Below, piece by piece: positions 53,986 through 62,593 of a stretch of DNA of 64,000 nt. A model generated the notes under the pieces. That model was not told the DNA's origin. It saw only the letters and a list, made by a program, of their open reading frames with translations, and did no database searches. How positions within the stretch are numbered: the first letter of the stretch is position 1; each line of letters opens with the position of its first letter. The translations under genes and the position numbers were made by a program. Source of the DNA: Nitrincola salilacus (lineage in GTDB: Bacteria > Pseudomonadota > Gammaproteobacteria > Pseudomonadales > Balneatricaceae); NCBI RefSeq assembly GCF_046271865.1, contig NZ_CP176580.1, positions 2,976,001 to 3,040,000 on the forward strand, written 5' to 3'.

Positions 53986-55343
53986 CACCGCTCCCGCCCC
54001 GCCTCATCCAGCGCCGATAACACCGGCGCTGCAAAAAACTCTATCAATCGCCTTTGTCCCGTAGCGATTTCAGTACTCACGGTCATACCGGGTGTCAGAT
54101 TGATCCGCTGCCCATTAATATCCATCCAGTCGCGTTCCAGTTTGAGTCTTGCCAGATAGCGGGGACCTTCGCGTTCGTCGACCACTGCATCGCGCGAAAT
54201 ACTGATCAAGGTGGCAGGCACCGAGCCGTATTTGGTGAACTGGAAGGTATGCACCTTCACTGAGGCGCTCAGTCCTTCGCGGACAAAGCCGATATCACGG
54301 TTGAGGATCCAGGCTTCCACCAGCAGCTCTTCGTCATCGGGTATGATCTCCAGCAGCACCTGCGCCGGTTGCACGACAGCTCCGGGGTTGTTGATCTGCA
54401 GTTCGTGCACCGTGCCACGTACCGGAGACATAAGCACCTGCTGTTGCTCCAGTACCTGCGCTTTGGCCCACTCCTGCGCCAACTCGGCCAGCTCGCTTTG
54501 CAACACTTCCATTTCGGTCAGCGTATCGCGTAGCGTTTCATGCCTCAGTTGCAAACGGCGCTGTTCCAGTTCCCGCACTTCTGCCTGCAGTTGAATCACG
54601 CGGTTATGTTCAGCCTGCAATTGCCCCCGCAACTCTATCGCATGCTGCTCCAGTTCCAGCCACTGCATGCGGGCGGCCATGCGTTGGTCCTGCAGACTTT
54701 TCACCGCATTGGCACGCTCTTCTATCAGGGGCAGCACCTGCTGCAAACGACTGACCACGGACTGGGCATAGGCCCGCTCGCTTTCGCGGGCCCGTTGCTG
54801 CTCGCGCAACATCTGCTCGGTACTGTGGAAGGCTTCGGCCTGGCTTTTCAGCAGTGGGTCCTGCAATTGCTGAAGAGGGTTATCCGTCTGTTCGTCTGCG
54901 GATGCAGGCGCGTCTATCCAGTCACTGTAGGCCTGCAGCCGTGCCAGACGTTTCTCACGCTTGCTGATGGTCTCTTCCAGCCGTATCAGTTCCGCCCGTG
55001 TCAGGGCATTGTCCAGCACGATCAATGGCTGGCCCTGTTCCACCTGATCACCATTGCGAACCTGAATGGTGCTCACCACTCCCAGCGTGGAGGGCTGCAA
55101 GGTGCGGGCCTTGCCACTGGGCAGGATATGTCCTTCTGCCACTGCGATCACATCCACCTTACCGATACTGGCCCAAACGACGGCAAAGACAAACATGCTG
55201 ACGATGAACCAGAGCAGGAACCGCCCCAGAGGACTGGCCGGTGTGGCTTCGAGTTCCATCGCCACCGGCATGAATTCGCGGCGGATGGTGAGCTCTTCAC
55301 GACGAGGCTTGAGGCTGACAAGCTGACCAGAGGATTGAGTCAT
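53985..55343 (-). CDS. HlyD-family type I secretion adaptor
   Basis: Periplasmic adaptor of a type I secretion system, 452 residues. One transmembrane anchor (about 43-63), a lipoyl half-motif (AVAEGHILPSGKARTLQP), a long coiled coil (about 120-290), the second half-motif (VLMSPVRGTVHELQINNPGAVV, about 302-323) and a beta-barrel end are all of HlyD type. It overlaps the ABC exporter gene by 4 bases and the next gene by a TGATG. The outer-membrane TolC partner is not encoded in the operon; the NodT-family protein at 2364 is not a usual partner. Confidence 0.92.
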   Translation of the reverse strand: MTQSSGQLVSLKPRREELTIRREFMPVAMELEATPASPLGRFLLWFIVSMFVFAVVWASIGKVDVIAVAEGHILPSGKARTLQPSTLGVVSTIQVRNGDQVEQGQPLIVLDNALTRAELIRLEETISKREKRLARLQAYSDWIDAPASADEQTDNPLQQLQDPLLKSQAEAFHSTEQMLREQQRARESERAYAQSVVSRLQQVLPLIEERANAVKSLQDQRMAARMQWLELEQHAIELRGQLQAEHNRVIQLQAEVRELEQRRLQLRHETLRDTLTEMEVLQSELAELAQEWAKAQVLEQQQVLMSPVRGTVHELQINNPGAVVQPAQVLLEIIPDDEELLVEAWILNRDIGFVREGLSASVKVHTFQFTKYGSVPATLISISRDAVVDEREGPRYLARLKLERDWMDINGQRINLTPGMTVSTEIATGQRRLIEFFAAPVLSALDEAGRER

Positions 55344-57520
55344 GACTGCACCTCGCGCGAGGGGCCATGATTGATTGAGTCAGTTCTTGAGTCAGCCATC
55401 GCCTCGCCACTTTGCAGGCTATGCAGACGGGCATAGATCCCCTGCTCTTTCAGTAGCTCAGCATGTGGGCCTGACTCGACGATACGCCCGGCCTCCATGA
55501 CGACGATGCGATCCGTATGGCGCACCGTTGACAGACGATGGGCAATGATCAGCACGGTTCGCCCCTCACAGATGGCTGCCATGTTGCGCTGAATGATCGC
55601 CTCGGACTCATAATCCAGTGCACTCGTGGCTTCATCCAGAATCAGAATGCGGGGATTGCTGAGCAGGGCTCTGGCGATGGCGACGCGCTGTTTCTGTCCA
55701 CCCGACAGCAGGCTGGCCTGTTCGCCGACGACGGTATCGTACCCTTGTGGCAGTTCCAGAATGAAATCATGGGCACCCGCCTGGGTAGCGGCTTCCACGA
55801 CCCGATTCATTGGCGCACCGGGATCGGCCAGCGCGATGTTATCGCGGATGGAGCGGTTGAACAGGAAGCTGTCCTGCAGCACCACCCCCACCTGACGCCT
55901 CAGCCAGGCGGGATCCACCAGTGCCAGATCGACACCATCCACCAGCACTCGTCCGGCATCCGGCACATACAGGCGCTGGACCAGTCGGGTCAGGGTACTC
56001 TTACCGGAGCCTGACCGGCCGACAATACCGATCACTTCACCGGCCCGCACGGTCAGGTCCACACTGCGCAAGACGGGTGGGCGGTCATGATGGTAGCTGA
56101 AGTTCACATGATCAAAACGGATCTCCCCTTTCAGATCCGGCAGTGAGGCACGGTTGGGGTCATGGCCGGGTTCAGCCGGTGAGTTCAGCACATCACCCAG
56201 GCGCTGCAGGGAGATACCCGCTTGCTGAAAATCCTGCCACAGCTGCACCAGACGCAGTATCGGGCCACTGATACGCCCAGCAATCATATTGAAGGCCACG
56301 AGCATACCGATAGTCATCGCGCCATTCATCACTAACCCGGCGCCGATCCACAGAATCAGTACTGTCGTGACCTTATTGATAAAGGATGCGGCCTGACCGG
56401 CAATATTACCCAGATGCATCGCTTTGAAGGACGCGGTGACATAGGCGGCAATATAGTCCTCCCAACGACGCTGCATCTGCGGCTCTACCGCCATGCTTTT
56501 CAGGGTGTCCATGCCGGTGATGGACTCGACGATAAATGCCTGATTCTCTGCCCCGCGACGGAACTTCTCTTCTATGCGGGCGCGCAATGATGGGGTGATA
56601 ACCACGGATAACAGGATATAGCAGGGCACTGAGGCCAGCACCACGAGTGCCAGCGTGGTGTTGTAGATAAACAGCACCGCAAAGAAGATGACCGTGAACA
56701 GCAGATCGATAACCAGCGTGACAGAGGAGCCCGTGATAAATTCACGAATAGTATCCAGTTCGCGAATACGCGCCACGGTATCCCCGACCCGCCGTGCTTT
56801 GAAGTAGCTGATCGGCAGATGCAGCAGGTGGTTGAACAGTTGAGATCCCAGCACGACATCAATACGGCTGGTGGTGTGCGAGAAGACATAGGTACGCAAG
56901 CCATTCAGCATCACATCAAAGAATGACACCGCCAGCAGACCTATCGCGAGCACATGCAGCGTAGTACGCCCCTCATGCACCAGCACCTTATCGATCATGA
57001 CCTGAAAAAACAGCGGGGTGATCAGCGCGAACAGCTGAATAAACAAAGAGGCTATCAGCACTTCGCTGAGTAGCTTTTTATGCCTGATGATAACCGGAAT
57101 AAACCAGCGCAGACTGAAGCGCTGCTGTGTATCAAAGAGGGTGAAACGTCCCTTCAGGGTCACCAATATCAGCTCACCGGTCAGATGCTGTTCCAGCTCT
57201 GCCAGTGACAGCTTCAGTGGTCGACCGTTGCGGACATCGTGCAGCAGGGCAGAATCACCCTCCACACGGGCCAGCAACACAAAGTGTCCATCCTGATGGC
57301 GGGCAAGGGCAGGTAATGGAAGATGCTGAAGGCGATCGCCAGAGGCTTTGACAGAACGGGACTTCAGACCCAGCGTCCGGGCAGCCCGAATAAGGTCGGC
57401 ATCTGAAAAAGGCTGTTCGCCCAGGCCGGATTCATGGCGGATTTGATTGGCATCGGCGGTTACGCCATGAAAGCGCGCGATCAGCGTCAGCGCTTCGGGG
57501 CCAAAGCAGCTTCCTTGCAT
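55340..57520 (-). CDS. HlyB-family type I secretion ABC exporter with C39-like domain
   Basis: 726 residues. The N-terminal C39-like domain (about 1-130) keeps the His of LARHQDGHFVLL but has Phe where the peptidase Cys would align (FGPEALTLIARFHG), so it is a HlyB-type non-cleaving domain that binds RTX substrates. The membrane domain has six helices (about 150-440). The ATPase has Walker A GRSGSGKST (about 510), signature LLSGGQKQR and Walker B ILILDEATSALD. It is first in the operon, reading toward the adaptor and RTX genes, which names its likely substrates. Confidence 0.93.
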   Translation of the reverse strand: MQGSCFGPEALTLIARFHGVTADANQIRHESGLGEQPFSDADLIRAARTLGLKSRSVKASGDRLQHLPLPALARHQDGHFVLLARVEGDSALLHDVRNGRPLKLSLAELEQHLTGELILVTLKGRFTLFDTQQRFSLRWFIPVIIRHKKLLSEVLIASLFIQLFALITPLFFQVMIDKVLVHEGRTTLHVLAIGLLAVSFFDVMLNGLRTYVFSHTTSRIDVVLGSQLFNHLLHLPISYFKARRVGDTVARIRELDTIREFITGSSVTLVIDLLFTVIFFAVLFIYNTTLALVVLASVPCYILLSVVITPSLRARIEEKFRRGAENQAFIVESITGMDTLKSMAVEPQMQRRWEDYIAAYVTASFKAMHLGNIAGQAASFINKVTTVLILWIGAGLVMNGAMTIGMLVAFNMIAGRISGPILRLVQLWQDFQQAGISLQRLGDVLNSPAEPGHDPNRASLPDLKGEIRFDHVNFSYHHDRPPVLRSVDLTVRAGEVIGIVGRSGSGKSTLTRLVQRLYVPDAGRVLVDGVDLALVDPAWLRRQVGVVLQDSFLFNRSIRDNIALADPGAPMNRVVEAATQAGAHDFILELPQGYDTVVGEQASLLSGGQKQRVAIARALLSNPRILILDEATSALDYESEAIIQRNMAAICEGRTVLIIAHRLSTVRHTDRIVVMEAGRIVESGPHAELLKEQGIYARLHSLQSGEAMADSRTDSINHGPSREVQS

Positions 57521-57642
57521 GGTGATATCTCAGTGAGAATGAATTCTATCATCTTTAATGCACTGGGATAATAAATCACTTTTATATTCTGTCAAGCAAT
57601 AAATTTATGCCGTTTTTATAAGGAAATTTGAATATATTTTAA

Positions 57643-57658
57643 TCAAACATATGTTTGA
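57643..57658. promoter_or_regulatory. 16-bp perfect palindrome upstream of the type I secretion operon
   Basis: TCAAACATATGTTTGA, 123 bases upstream of the exporter start, inside a very AT-rich 290-base gap (57521-57810) with no gene. It is a plausible operator for the island. The flanks (TTTGAATATA on either side) repeat part of the motif. Confidence 0.5.
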
Positions 57659-57792
57659 ATATACTTGGATCTGAAACTCCGAGTTATCCCATCTGAAGCG
57701 CGTAGATAAACTAAATAAATAGTCTTACTTCATACACCCGTTTAATTTACTTGAACCTGAATCCGTGACTCGCGGTATATTCCGGAGGTCTT

Positions 57793-57816
57793 GGGTGAGT
57801 GTATGCCAGCTCACCC
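57793..57816. terminator. Hairpin at the end of the second moeA gene
   Basis: GGGTGAG (57793-57799) pairs with CTCACCC (57810-57816), which includes the moeA stop codon. There is no T-run, so it is only a possible terminator. Confidence 0.35.
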
Positions 57817-59037
57817 CTCCAGAGCATAACAAAAGAAACTCACCTCATCCCCCGGCTGTACCTGAGTATTGGGCGGCATCACCACCAGCGAGTCGGCCCA
57901 GACGGCTGAGGTCAGCACACCGGAGTTCTGGTTCGGGTAGGTCTCCAGATGCCAGCGGCCATCACGCCAGGTGCGTTTGGCTCGCAGGTACTCCTGACGA
58001 ATCTGTGTTTTTGCACTGAACTCAGCCACACCACTGAGCAGGCTCTGCTGCAAAGCACCACTTTCTCCCGCACGCTTACGCAGGACAGGCTGTACAAAGA
58101 GTTGCAGCCCGACAAAAGTGGATACGGGGTTGCCCGGCAGGCCGATAAACGGCGTACCCTGCACCTGACCGAAAGCCAGGGGTTTACCCGGCTTGATCGC
58201 CAGTCGCCAGAGGCTGATCTCGCCGAGGATCTCAATCGCAGGGCGTATATGATCCTCCTCACCTACCGAAACACCACCGGTAGAGATGATCAGATCTGCG
58301 GCGGATGCCTGCTTGAGTGCTTCCAGAGTTGCTTCAAGAGTGTCTTCTACCGAGCCCAGATCCATCACCTGAACGTCCCTTTGCTGCAAGAAGCCTTTGA
58401 GCAGAAAGCGGTTGGAATTATAGATCTGCCCGGGCTGCAGAGGTTGACCCGGTTGTACCAGTTCACTACCGGTACAGAGAATTGCGACTGTAAGCTGTCG
58501 ATAAACCCTGACCTGTGCCACACCGACACTCGCCAGTAAACCTAGATGGCGATAATCGAGCCGCTGGCCCGCCTCCACAATCTGTTGACCAACGCGGACA
58601 TCCTGCCCTCGTGGGCGAATATTCTCGCCCAGTTCCAGCCCGAGATCTTCTGGAAAGGCGATCTCTCCATCATCCGTCAGGACCACTTTCTCCTGCATCA
58701 CCACGCAGTTTGCGCCGTGTGGCACTTCTGCGCCGGTAAAGATTCGGGCACAGGTTCCGGGAGTCAGAAACAGCGGAGACTGGCCTGCCGGAATACGTTG
58801 ACTGATCGGCAGAGTTGCAGGCAAATCCTGCAGGTTCAATGCATAACCATCCATTGCGCTGTTATCTGCCGGCGGCACATCCACCTGCGCCACGGCCGGT
58901 TCAACCAGGACACGCCCCAGCGCATCTGCCAGTGCGATCACTTCACTTTCTGTCACTGGTGCTATCGCTTGCAGCATCGCACTCAGCGCTTCTTCAACCG
59001 GTATCAGATCGGGTTTCAACATCATCTCACTGTTCAA
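57811..59037 (-). CDS. moeA: Molybdopterin molybdotransferase (second copy)
   Basis: A 408-residue MoeA, clearly different from the copy at 28976. SAMDGYALNLQDL (about 54-66), LCTGSELVQPGQP, STGGVSVGEEDHI (about 246-258), FIGLPGNPVSTFVGL and the domain IV end are all present. It overlaps moaB by 4 bases (ATGA). Two MoeA proteins in one genome often serve different metal or cofactor forms; which one acts with tungstate cannot be told here. Confidence 0.93.
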   Translation of the reverse strand: MNSEMMLKPDLIPVEEALSAMLQAIAPVTESEVIALADALGRVLVEPAVAQVDVPPADNSAMDGYALNLQDLPATLPISQRIPAGQSPLFLTPGTCARIFTGAEVPHGANCVVMQEKVVLTDDGEIAFPEDLGLELGENIRPRGQDVRVGQQIVEAGQRLDYRHLGLLASVGVAQVRVYRQLTVAILCTGSELVQPGQPLQPGQIYNSNRFLLKGFLQQRDVQVMDLGSVEDTLEATLEALKQASAADLIISTGGVSVGEEDHIRPAIEILGEISLWRLAIKPGKPLAFGQVQGTPFIGLPGNPVSTFVGLQLFVQPVLRKRAGESGALQQSLLSGVAEFSAKTQIRQEYLRAKRTWRDGRWHLETYPNQNSGVLTSAVWADSLVVMPPNTQVQPGDEVSFFCYALEG

Positions 59038-59555
59038 CTATGCAGTTGTTTGCCGTGTAGCAGTATGCCGACAAAATTACAGGGCTTGTGTCGGCTATCC
59101 AGTTGTTCAGCCAGAATCTTGCTCCAGCCTGTTTTGCAGGCACCGGTTGATCCCGGCAGGCAGAAGATGGCAGTCCGATTGGCAAGTCCAGCCAGAGCTC
59201 GGGATTGCACAGTTGAAGAGCCGATCTCGGCATGTGATAGCTGACGGAACAGCTCTCCGAAGCCCTCAATCTCGGTATCAAACAGTGGCCGCATCGCTTC
59301 TGGCGTGGAGTCGCGCCCGGCATAGCCGGTTCCCCCGGTCGTCAGCACCACCTGCACGTCAGGATCAGCGATCCAGCCACTGACAACAGCCCGCATGCGA
59401 TACACATCATCCGGTATCAATTCACGCGCCACCAGTGTATGGCCGGCCGCCTCCAACAATTGAACCAGAGTATCGCCCGAACGGTCCTGCTCCAGCGTGC
59501 GGGTATCCGACAGCGTCAATACGGCAATATTCAGCGGTATCTGCTCCTGACTCAT
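59034..59555 (-). CDS. moaB: Molybdenum cofactor biosynthesis protein B
   Basis: A 173-residue MogA/MoaB-family protein that adenylylates molybdopterin or binds it. Motifs: LTLSDTRTLEQDRSG, VLTTGGTGYAGRD (about 89-101), FGELFRQLSHAEIGSS and FCLPGSTGACKTGW (about 132-145). It sits between the DUF1244 gene and moeA, overlapping each by 4 bases. The main moco operon has no moaB or mog, so this copy probably supplies that step. Confidence 0.93.
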   Translation of the reverse strand: MSQEQIPLNIAVLTLSDTRTLEQDRSGDTLVQLLEAAGHTLVARELIPDDVYRMRAVVSGWIADPDVQVVLTTGGTGYAGRDSTPEAMRPLFDTEIEGFGELFRQLSHAEIGSSTVQSRALAGLANRTAIFCLPGSTGACKTGWSKILAEQLDSRHKPCNFVGILLHGKQLHS

Positions 59556-59875
59556 GATGACTTTTCCGCCTTCTTACGTGCTTCTCTGGCGTTGAAAGCT
59601 GCCATCTGTTCCGGTGTCGTGGGCTGCTGATACAGCGTTTTCCACTCGCCGTAGGGCATGCCATAGATATATTCACGCGCCACTTCATAATCCAGCGTAT
59701 GACCACGCTCTTCAGCCGCAGCAACCAACCACTTGGCCAGACAATTGCGGCAGAAATCGGCCAGCACCATCAGATCGATATTCTGCACATCCTTGTTGTC
59801 ATCCAGATGCTGCAGTAAACGACGAAAGGCCGCCGCTTCGAGCTCTGTCCGGGTGTCAGTGTCAAACTCTTTCAT
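59552..59875 (-). CDS. DUF1244-family protein
   Basis: A 107-residue cytoplasmic protein of the DUF1244 family: AAAFRRLLQHLDDNKDVQNIDLMVLADFCRNCLAKWL (about residues 15-50) and YEVAREYIYGMPYGEWKTLYQ (about 63-83) are conserved. The family's FCRNCL motif is a possible metal or redox site. Function is unknown. The overlap with moaB suggests a shared transcript with moaB-moeA. Confidence 0.85.
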   Translation of the reverse strand: MKEFDTDTRTELEAAAFRRLLQHLDDNKDVQNIDLMVLADFCRNCLAKWLVAAAEERGHTLDYEVAREYIYGMPYGEWKTLYQQPTTPEQMAAFNAREARKKAEKSS

Positions 59876-60001
59876 CTTGTTGGCTCCAAAGGCATATCAG
59901 ACAAAAAGCATAACCTGATATGCGGTTCGGGGCTACAGGGTTTCACACCCTTTAATAAGGCGATGCAGCATCCGTATTGAATTAACTTATACGAAAATAT
60001 T

Positions 60002-60018
60002 TTGTTATAACATAACAA
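60002..60018 (+). promoter_or_regulatory. Zur-box-like operator before the family-5 ABC importer
   Basis: TTGTTATAACATAACAA, a perfect 7-bp-arm palindrome with a 3-base centre. Its central 15 bases match 14 positions of the TGTTATAATATAACA core of the gammaproteobacterial Zur box. It lies 87 bases upstream of the binding-protein gene in the divergent gap 59876-60104. This suggests induction when zinc is scarce. The same gap also serves the DUF1244-moaB-moeA operon. Confidence 0.65.
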
Positions 60019-60104
60019 GCAAGGATGGTTCTCATTTATAATCCCCTCCCATCTGCAACTTCTTACCATCACCGCCTGGAAAACTTTCTACAAGGAATAG
60101 ATCT

Positions 60105-61649
60105 ATGAAAAAGATCCGCTCAAAACTGCTGCTGGCACTGACCTGCTCCAGTTGCCTGCTGTTTTCTGCAATGCTTCCGGCTCAGCCATCAAATGATACC
60201 CTGTCTATCAGTGGCCCCTTTGAGTTCACCAATCTTGATCCCTCTCAGAGCGGTTACATCTATACCCGCATGCAAATCGTTGAGACTCTGGTGGATGTTG
60301 AGGCGGACGGCACGCTGAAAGCAGGCTTGGCCACTGCCTGGGAGATCAGTGATGATCTGCTGGAGTGGCGCTTTCAACTGCGCGAGCAGGTGTTGTTTCA
60401 TGATGGCCAACTGATGGATGCCGCCAGCGTTGCGAATAGCCTGACACGCGCGCTGGAAAAGCATGGCCCATTGAGCAATGCGCCGATCGAATCGATACAG
60501 ACTGATGCTGATCAAGTGGTTATACGATTACAGCAGCCTTACAACCTGCTCCCGGCCGTACTGGCCAACTATGCTAATGTCATACTCTCCCCCGCAGCCT
60601 ACCTCGCAGATGGCTCGGTGGAGCAGCTACTGGGAACCGGCCCCTATCAGTTGAGCTCATTTCAGCCACCACACAAGCTGGGTGTCAGCCGTTTTGATCA
60701 ATATTGGGGTGGCAAAGCTGCCATCAGCCATGCCGAGTATCTGACCGGTCACAGAGGTGAGAGCCGTGTGCTCCAGGCCAGAAGCGGGCAAGCTGACATC
60801 GCCTTTACCCTTGATCCGGCCAGCCTCAATATGCTCAATCGGGAACAGCATGTGGCAGTCCACTCTGATCTGATACCACGCACGATTCTGCTCAAGATCA
60901 ACAGCGGCCATCCGTTTCTGGAGCCGGTAGAGGCACGTCAGGCCCTGAGTCTGGCATTGGATAGAAGCGGTATCGCCCGCGCTGTTCTGAGGGTGCCAGG
61001 CTCAGAAGCCAACCAGTTGGTCCCCTCCTCTCTGGGTGACTGGTATCTGGACGACCTGCCTGCGACCACTCAGGATCAGCAACTGGCACTTGAACTGCTG
61101 GCCTCACTGGCGTGGACTCCCGGCCCGGATGGTGTCCTGACACGCAATGACGAACGCTTTGCACTGACCCTGATCACCTACGCGGACCGCCCGGAACTGA
61201 CCGTGGTGGCAACTGCGATTCAGGCGCAGCTTGCCGAGATAGGTATTGAGGTCAATGTATCGATCACCAATTCCAGCGCCATTCCAGCCGGCCATCAGGA
61301 TGGTTCACTGGAGATGGCCTTGATTGCCCGTAACTACGGCTTTATCGCGGATCCACTGGGTGTGATGATCGCTGATTTCGGCTCCGAGCAAGGCGGTGAC
61401 TGGGGTGCCATGAACTGGGCCAACGCTTACGTGCCTACCGCCATTGAGCAGTTGAAAACAGAAACAAGTGCCGAGATCTACCGTCAGACAGCTCAGTCGA
61501 TAGCCCGACAGATAGCCGAGGAACTGCCACTCATCCCCATCGCCTTCTATACCCAGCAGACAGCGGTGAATCAGCGTGTTCAGAACTTCCGTTTTGACCC
61601 CTTTGAGCGCAGCTACTTTCTGAGTGAAATGGAACTTTCATCAAAATGA
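60105..61649 (+). CDS. Family 5 extracellular solute-binding protein (Nik/Dpp/Cnt type)
   Basis: A 514-residue exported protein (signal peptide about 1-27). Family features are YTRMQIVETLVDVEADGTLKAGLATAWEISDD, WRFQLREQVLFHDG (about 86-99), LGTGPYQLSSF and ARQALSLALDRSGIA. Members bind peptides, nickel or metallophore complexes. The Zur-box-like site upstream favours a metal-chelate ligand, as in CntA-type systems, though peptide import is not excluded. It is coupled to the permease gene by a 4-base overlap. Confidence 0.85.
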   Translation: MKKIRSKLLLALTCSSCLLFSAMLPAQPSNDTLSISGPFEFTNLDPSQSGYIYTRMQIVETLVDVEADGTLKAGLATAWEISDDLLEWRFQLREQVLFHDGQLMDAASVANSLTRALEKHGPLSNAPIESIQTDADQVVIRLQQPYNLLPAVLANYANVILSPAAYLADGSVEQLLGTGPYQLSSFQPPHKLGVSRFDQYWGGKAAISHAEYLTGHRGESRVLQARSGQADIAFTLDPASLNMLNREQHVAVHSDLIPRTILLKINSGHPFLEPVEARQALSLALDRSGIARAVLRVPGSEANQLVPSSLGDWYLDDLPATTQDQQLALELLASLAWTPGPDGVLTRNDERFALTLITYADRPELTVVATAIQAQLAEIGIEVNVSITNSSAIPAGHQDGSLEMALIARNYGFIADPLGVMIADFGSEQGGDWGAMNWANAYVPTAIEQLKTETSAEIYRQTAQSIARQIAEELPLIPIAFYTQQTAVNQRVQNFRFDPFERSYFLSEMELSSK

Positions 61650-62593
61650 AGCACACGTTGTTGAATAGCCTGATGCGCCGTTTGATTCAGGCCTTTATGG
61701 TCGCCTGGGGGGTCGGCACGCTGACCTTTATTCTGATGCGTTCTCTGCCGGGAGATATGGCCTACCGCATCGCCGCCGGTCGTTATGGTCAGGATAATGT
61801 CTCTGCCAGTGCTGCCGAACTGGTGCGTGCCGAACTGGGACTGGAAAAGCCTGCACTGCAGGCCTACCTGCATTGGCTGATGGATCTTCTGCAACTCAAC
61901 CTGGGCAACTCGCTGATCACTGGCGCGCCGGTAATAACAGAGATCCAGCATCAACTGGGTCATTCACTTCTTCTAGCAGTCACGGCAATTGCGGTGGCGG
62001 CCCTGCTGGCATTGCCACTGGGTATCCTGACCGGGTTCAGGGCCGGAGGACGGCTGGATAAACTGGTGATGGTGATATCGTCTGCCTTTCGCGCACAACC
62101 GGTTTTTGTGGTTGGCCTGATCCTTATCCTGCTGTTCTCGGTCAACTGGCAATGGTTCCCGGTTGCCGGCTTCGGCAGCCTGTACCACCTGGTACTGCCA
62201 TCGCTCGCACTGGCACTGTGTCTGGCTGCCGTCTCCAACCGTGTCGTGCGCAACAGTACTCAGCGTGTGGTCAACTCACCCTTTTACCTGTTTTCGCGCG
62301 TTAAGGGACTCCCTGCCATGGATACTTTCATGAGGCATGGCCTGCGCAACCTCTCCGTGCCAGTCATTGCTTACATGGGAATTCAGTTGGTTGGCCTGAT
62401 AGAAGGTATCGTGATGATCGAGTCGTTATTCTCCTGGCCGGGAGTCGGGCACGGGCTGGCTCACGCCATCTTCTCACGGGATATCCCGATGATACAGGGC
62501 ACTGCGCTGATGATGGGACTGATCTTCGTGATCCTGAACGCGCTGGTGGATGTCGCCTGTTACCTGGCTGATCCAAGAGGACGCCTGCAATGA
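61646..62593 (+). CDS. ABC permease, DppB/NikB family
   Basis: A 315-residue inner-membrane protein with about six helices. The N-terminal RLIQAFMVAWGVGTLTFILMRSLPGD is typical of the DppB/OppB/NikB side; the permease loop near RVKGLPAMDTFMRHGLRN (about 214-231) and the end VMIESLFSWPGVGHGLAHAIFSRD are conserved. ATGA overlaps join it to the genes on both sides. Confidence 0.9.
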   Translation: MKHTLLNSLMRRLIQAFMVAWGVGTLTFILMRSLPGDMAYRIAAGRYGQDNVSASAAELVRAELGLEKPALQAYLHWLMDLLQLNLGNSLITGAPVITEIQHQLGHSLLLAVTAIAVAALLALPLGILTGFRAGGRLDKLVMVISSAFRAQPVFVVGLILILLFSVNWQWFPVAGFGSLYHLVLPSLALALCLAAVSNRVVRNSTQRVVNSPFYLFSRVKGLPAMDTFMRHGLRNLSVPVIAYMGIQLVGLIEGIVMIESLFSWPGVGHGLAHAIFSRDIPMIQGTALMMGLIFVILNALVDVACYLADPRGRLQ

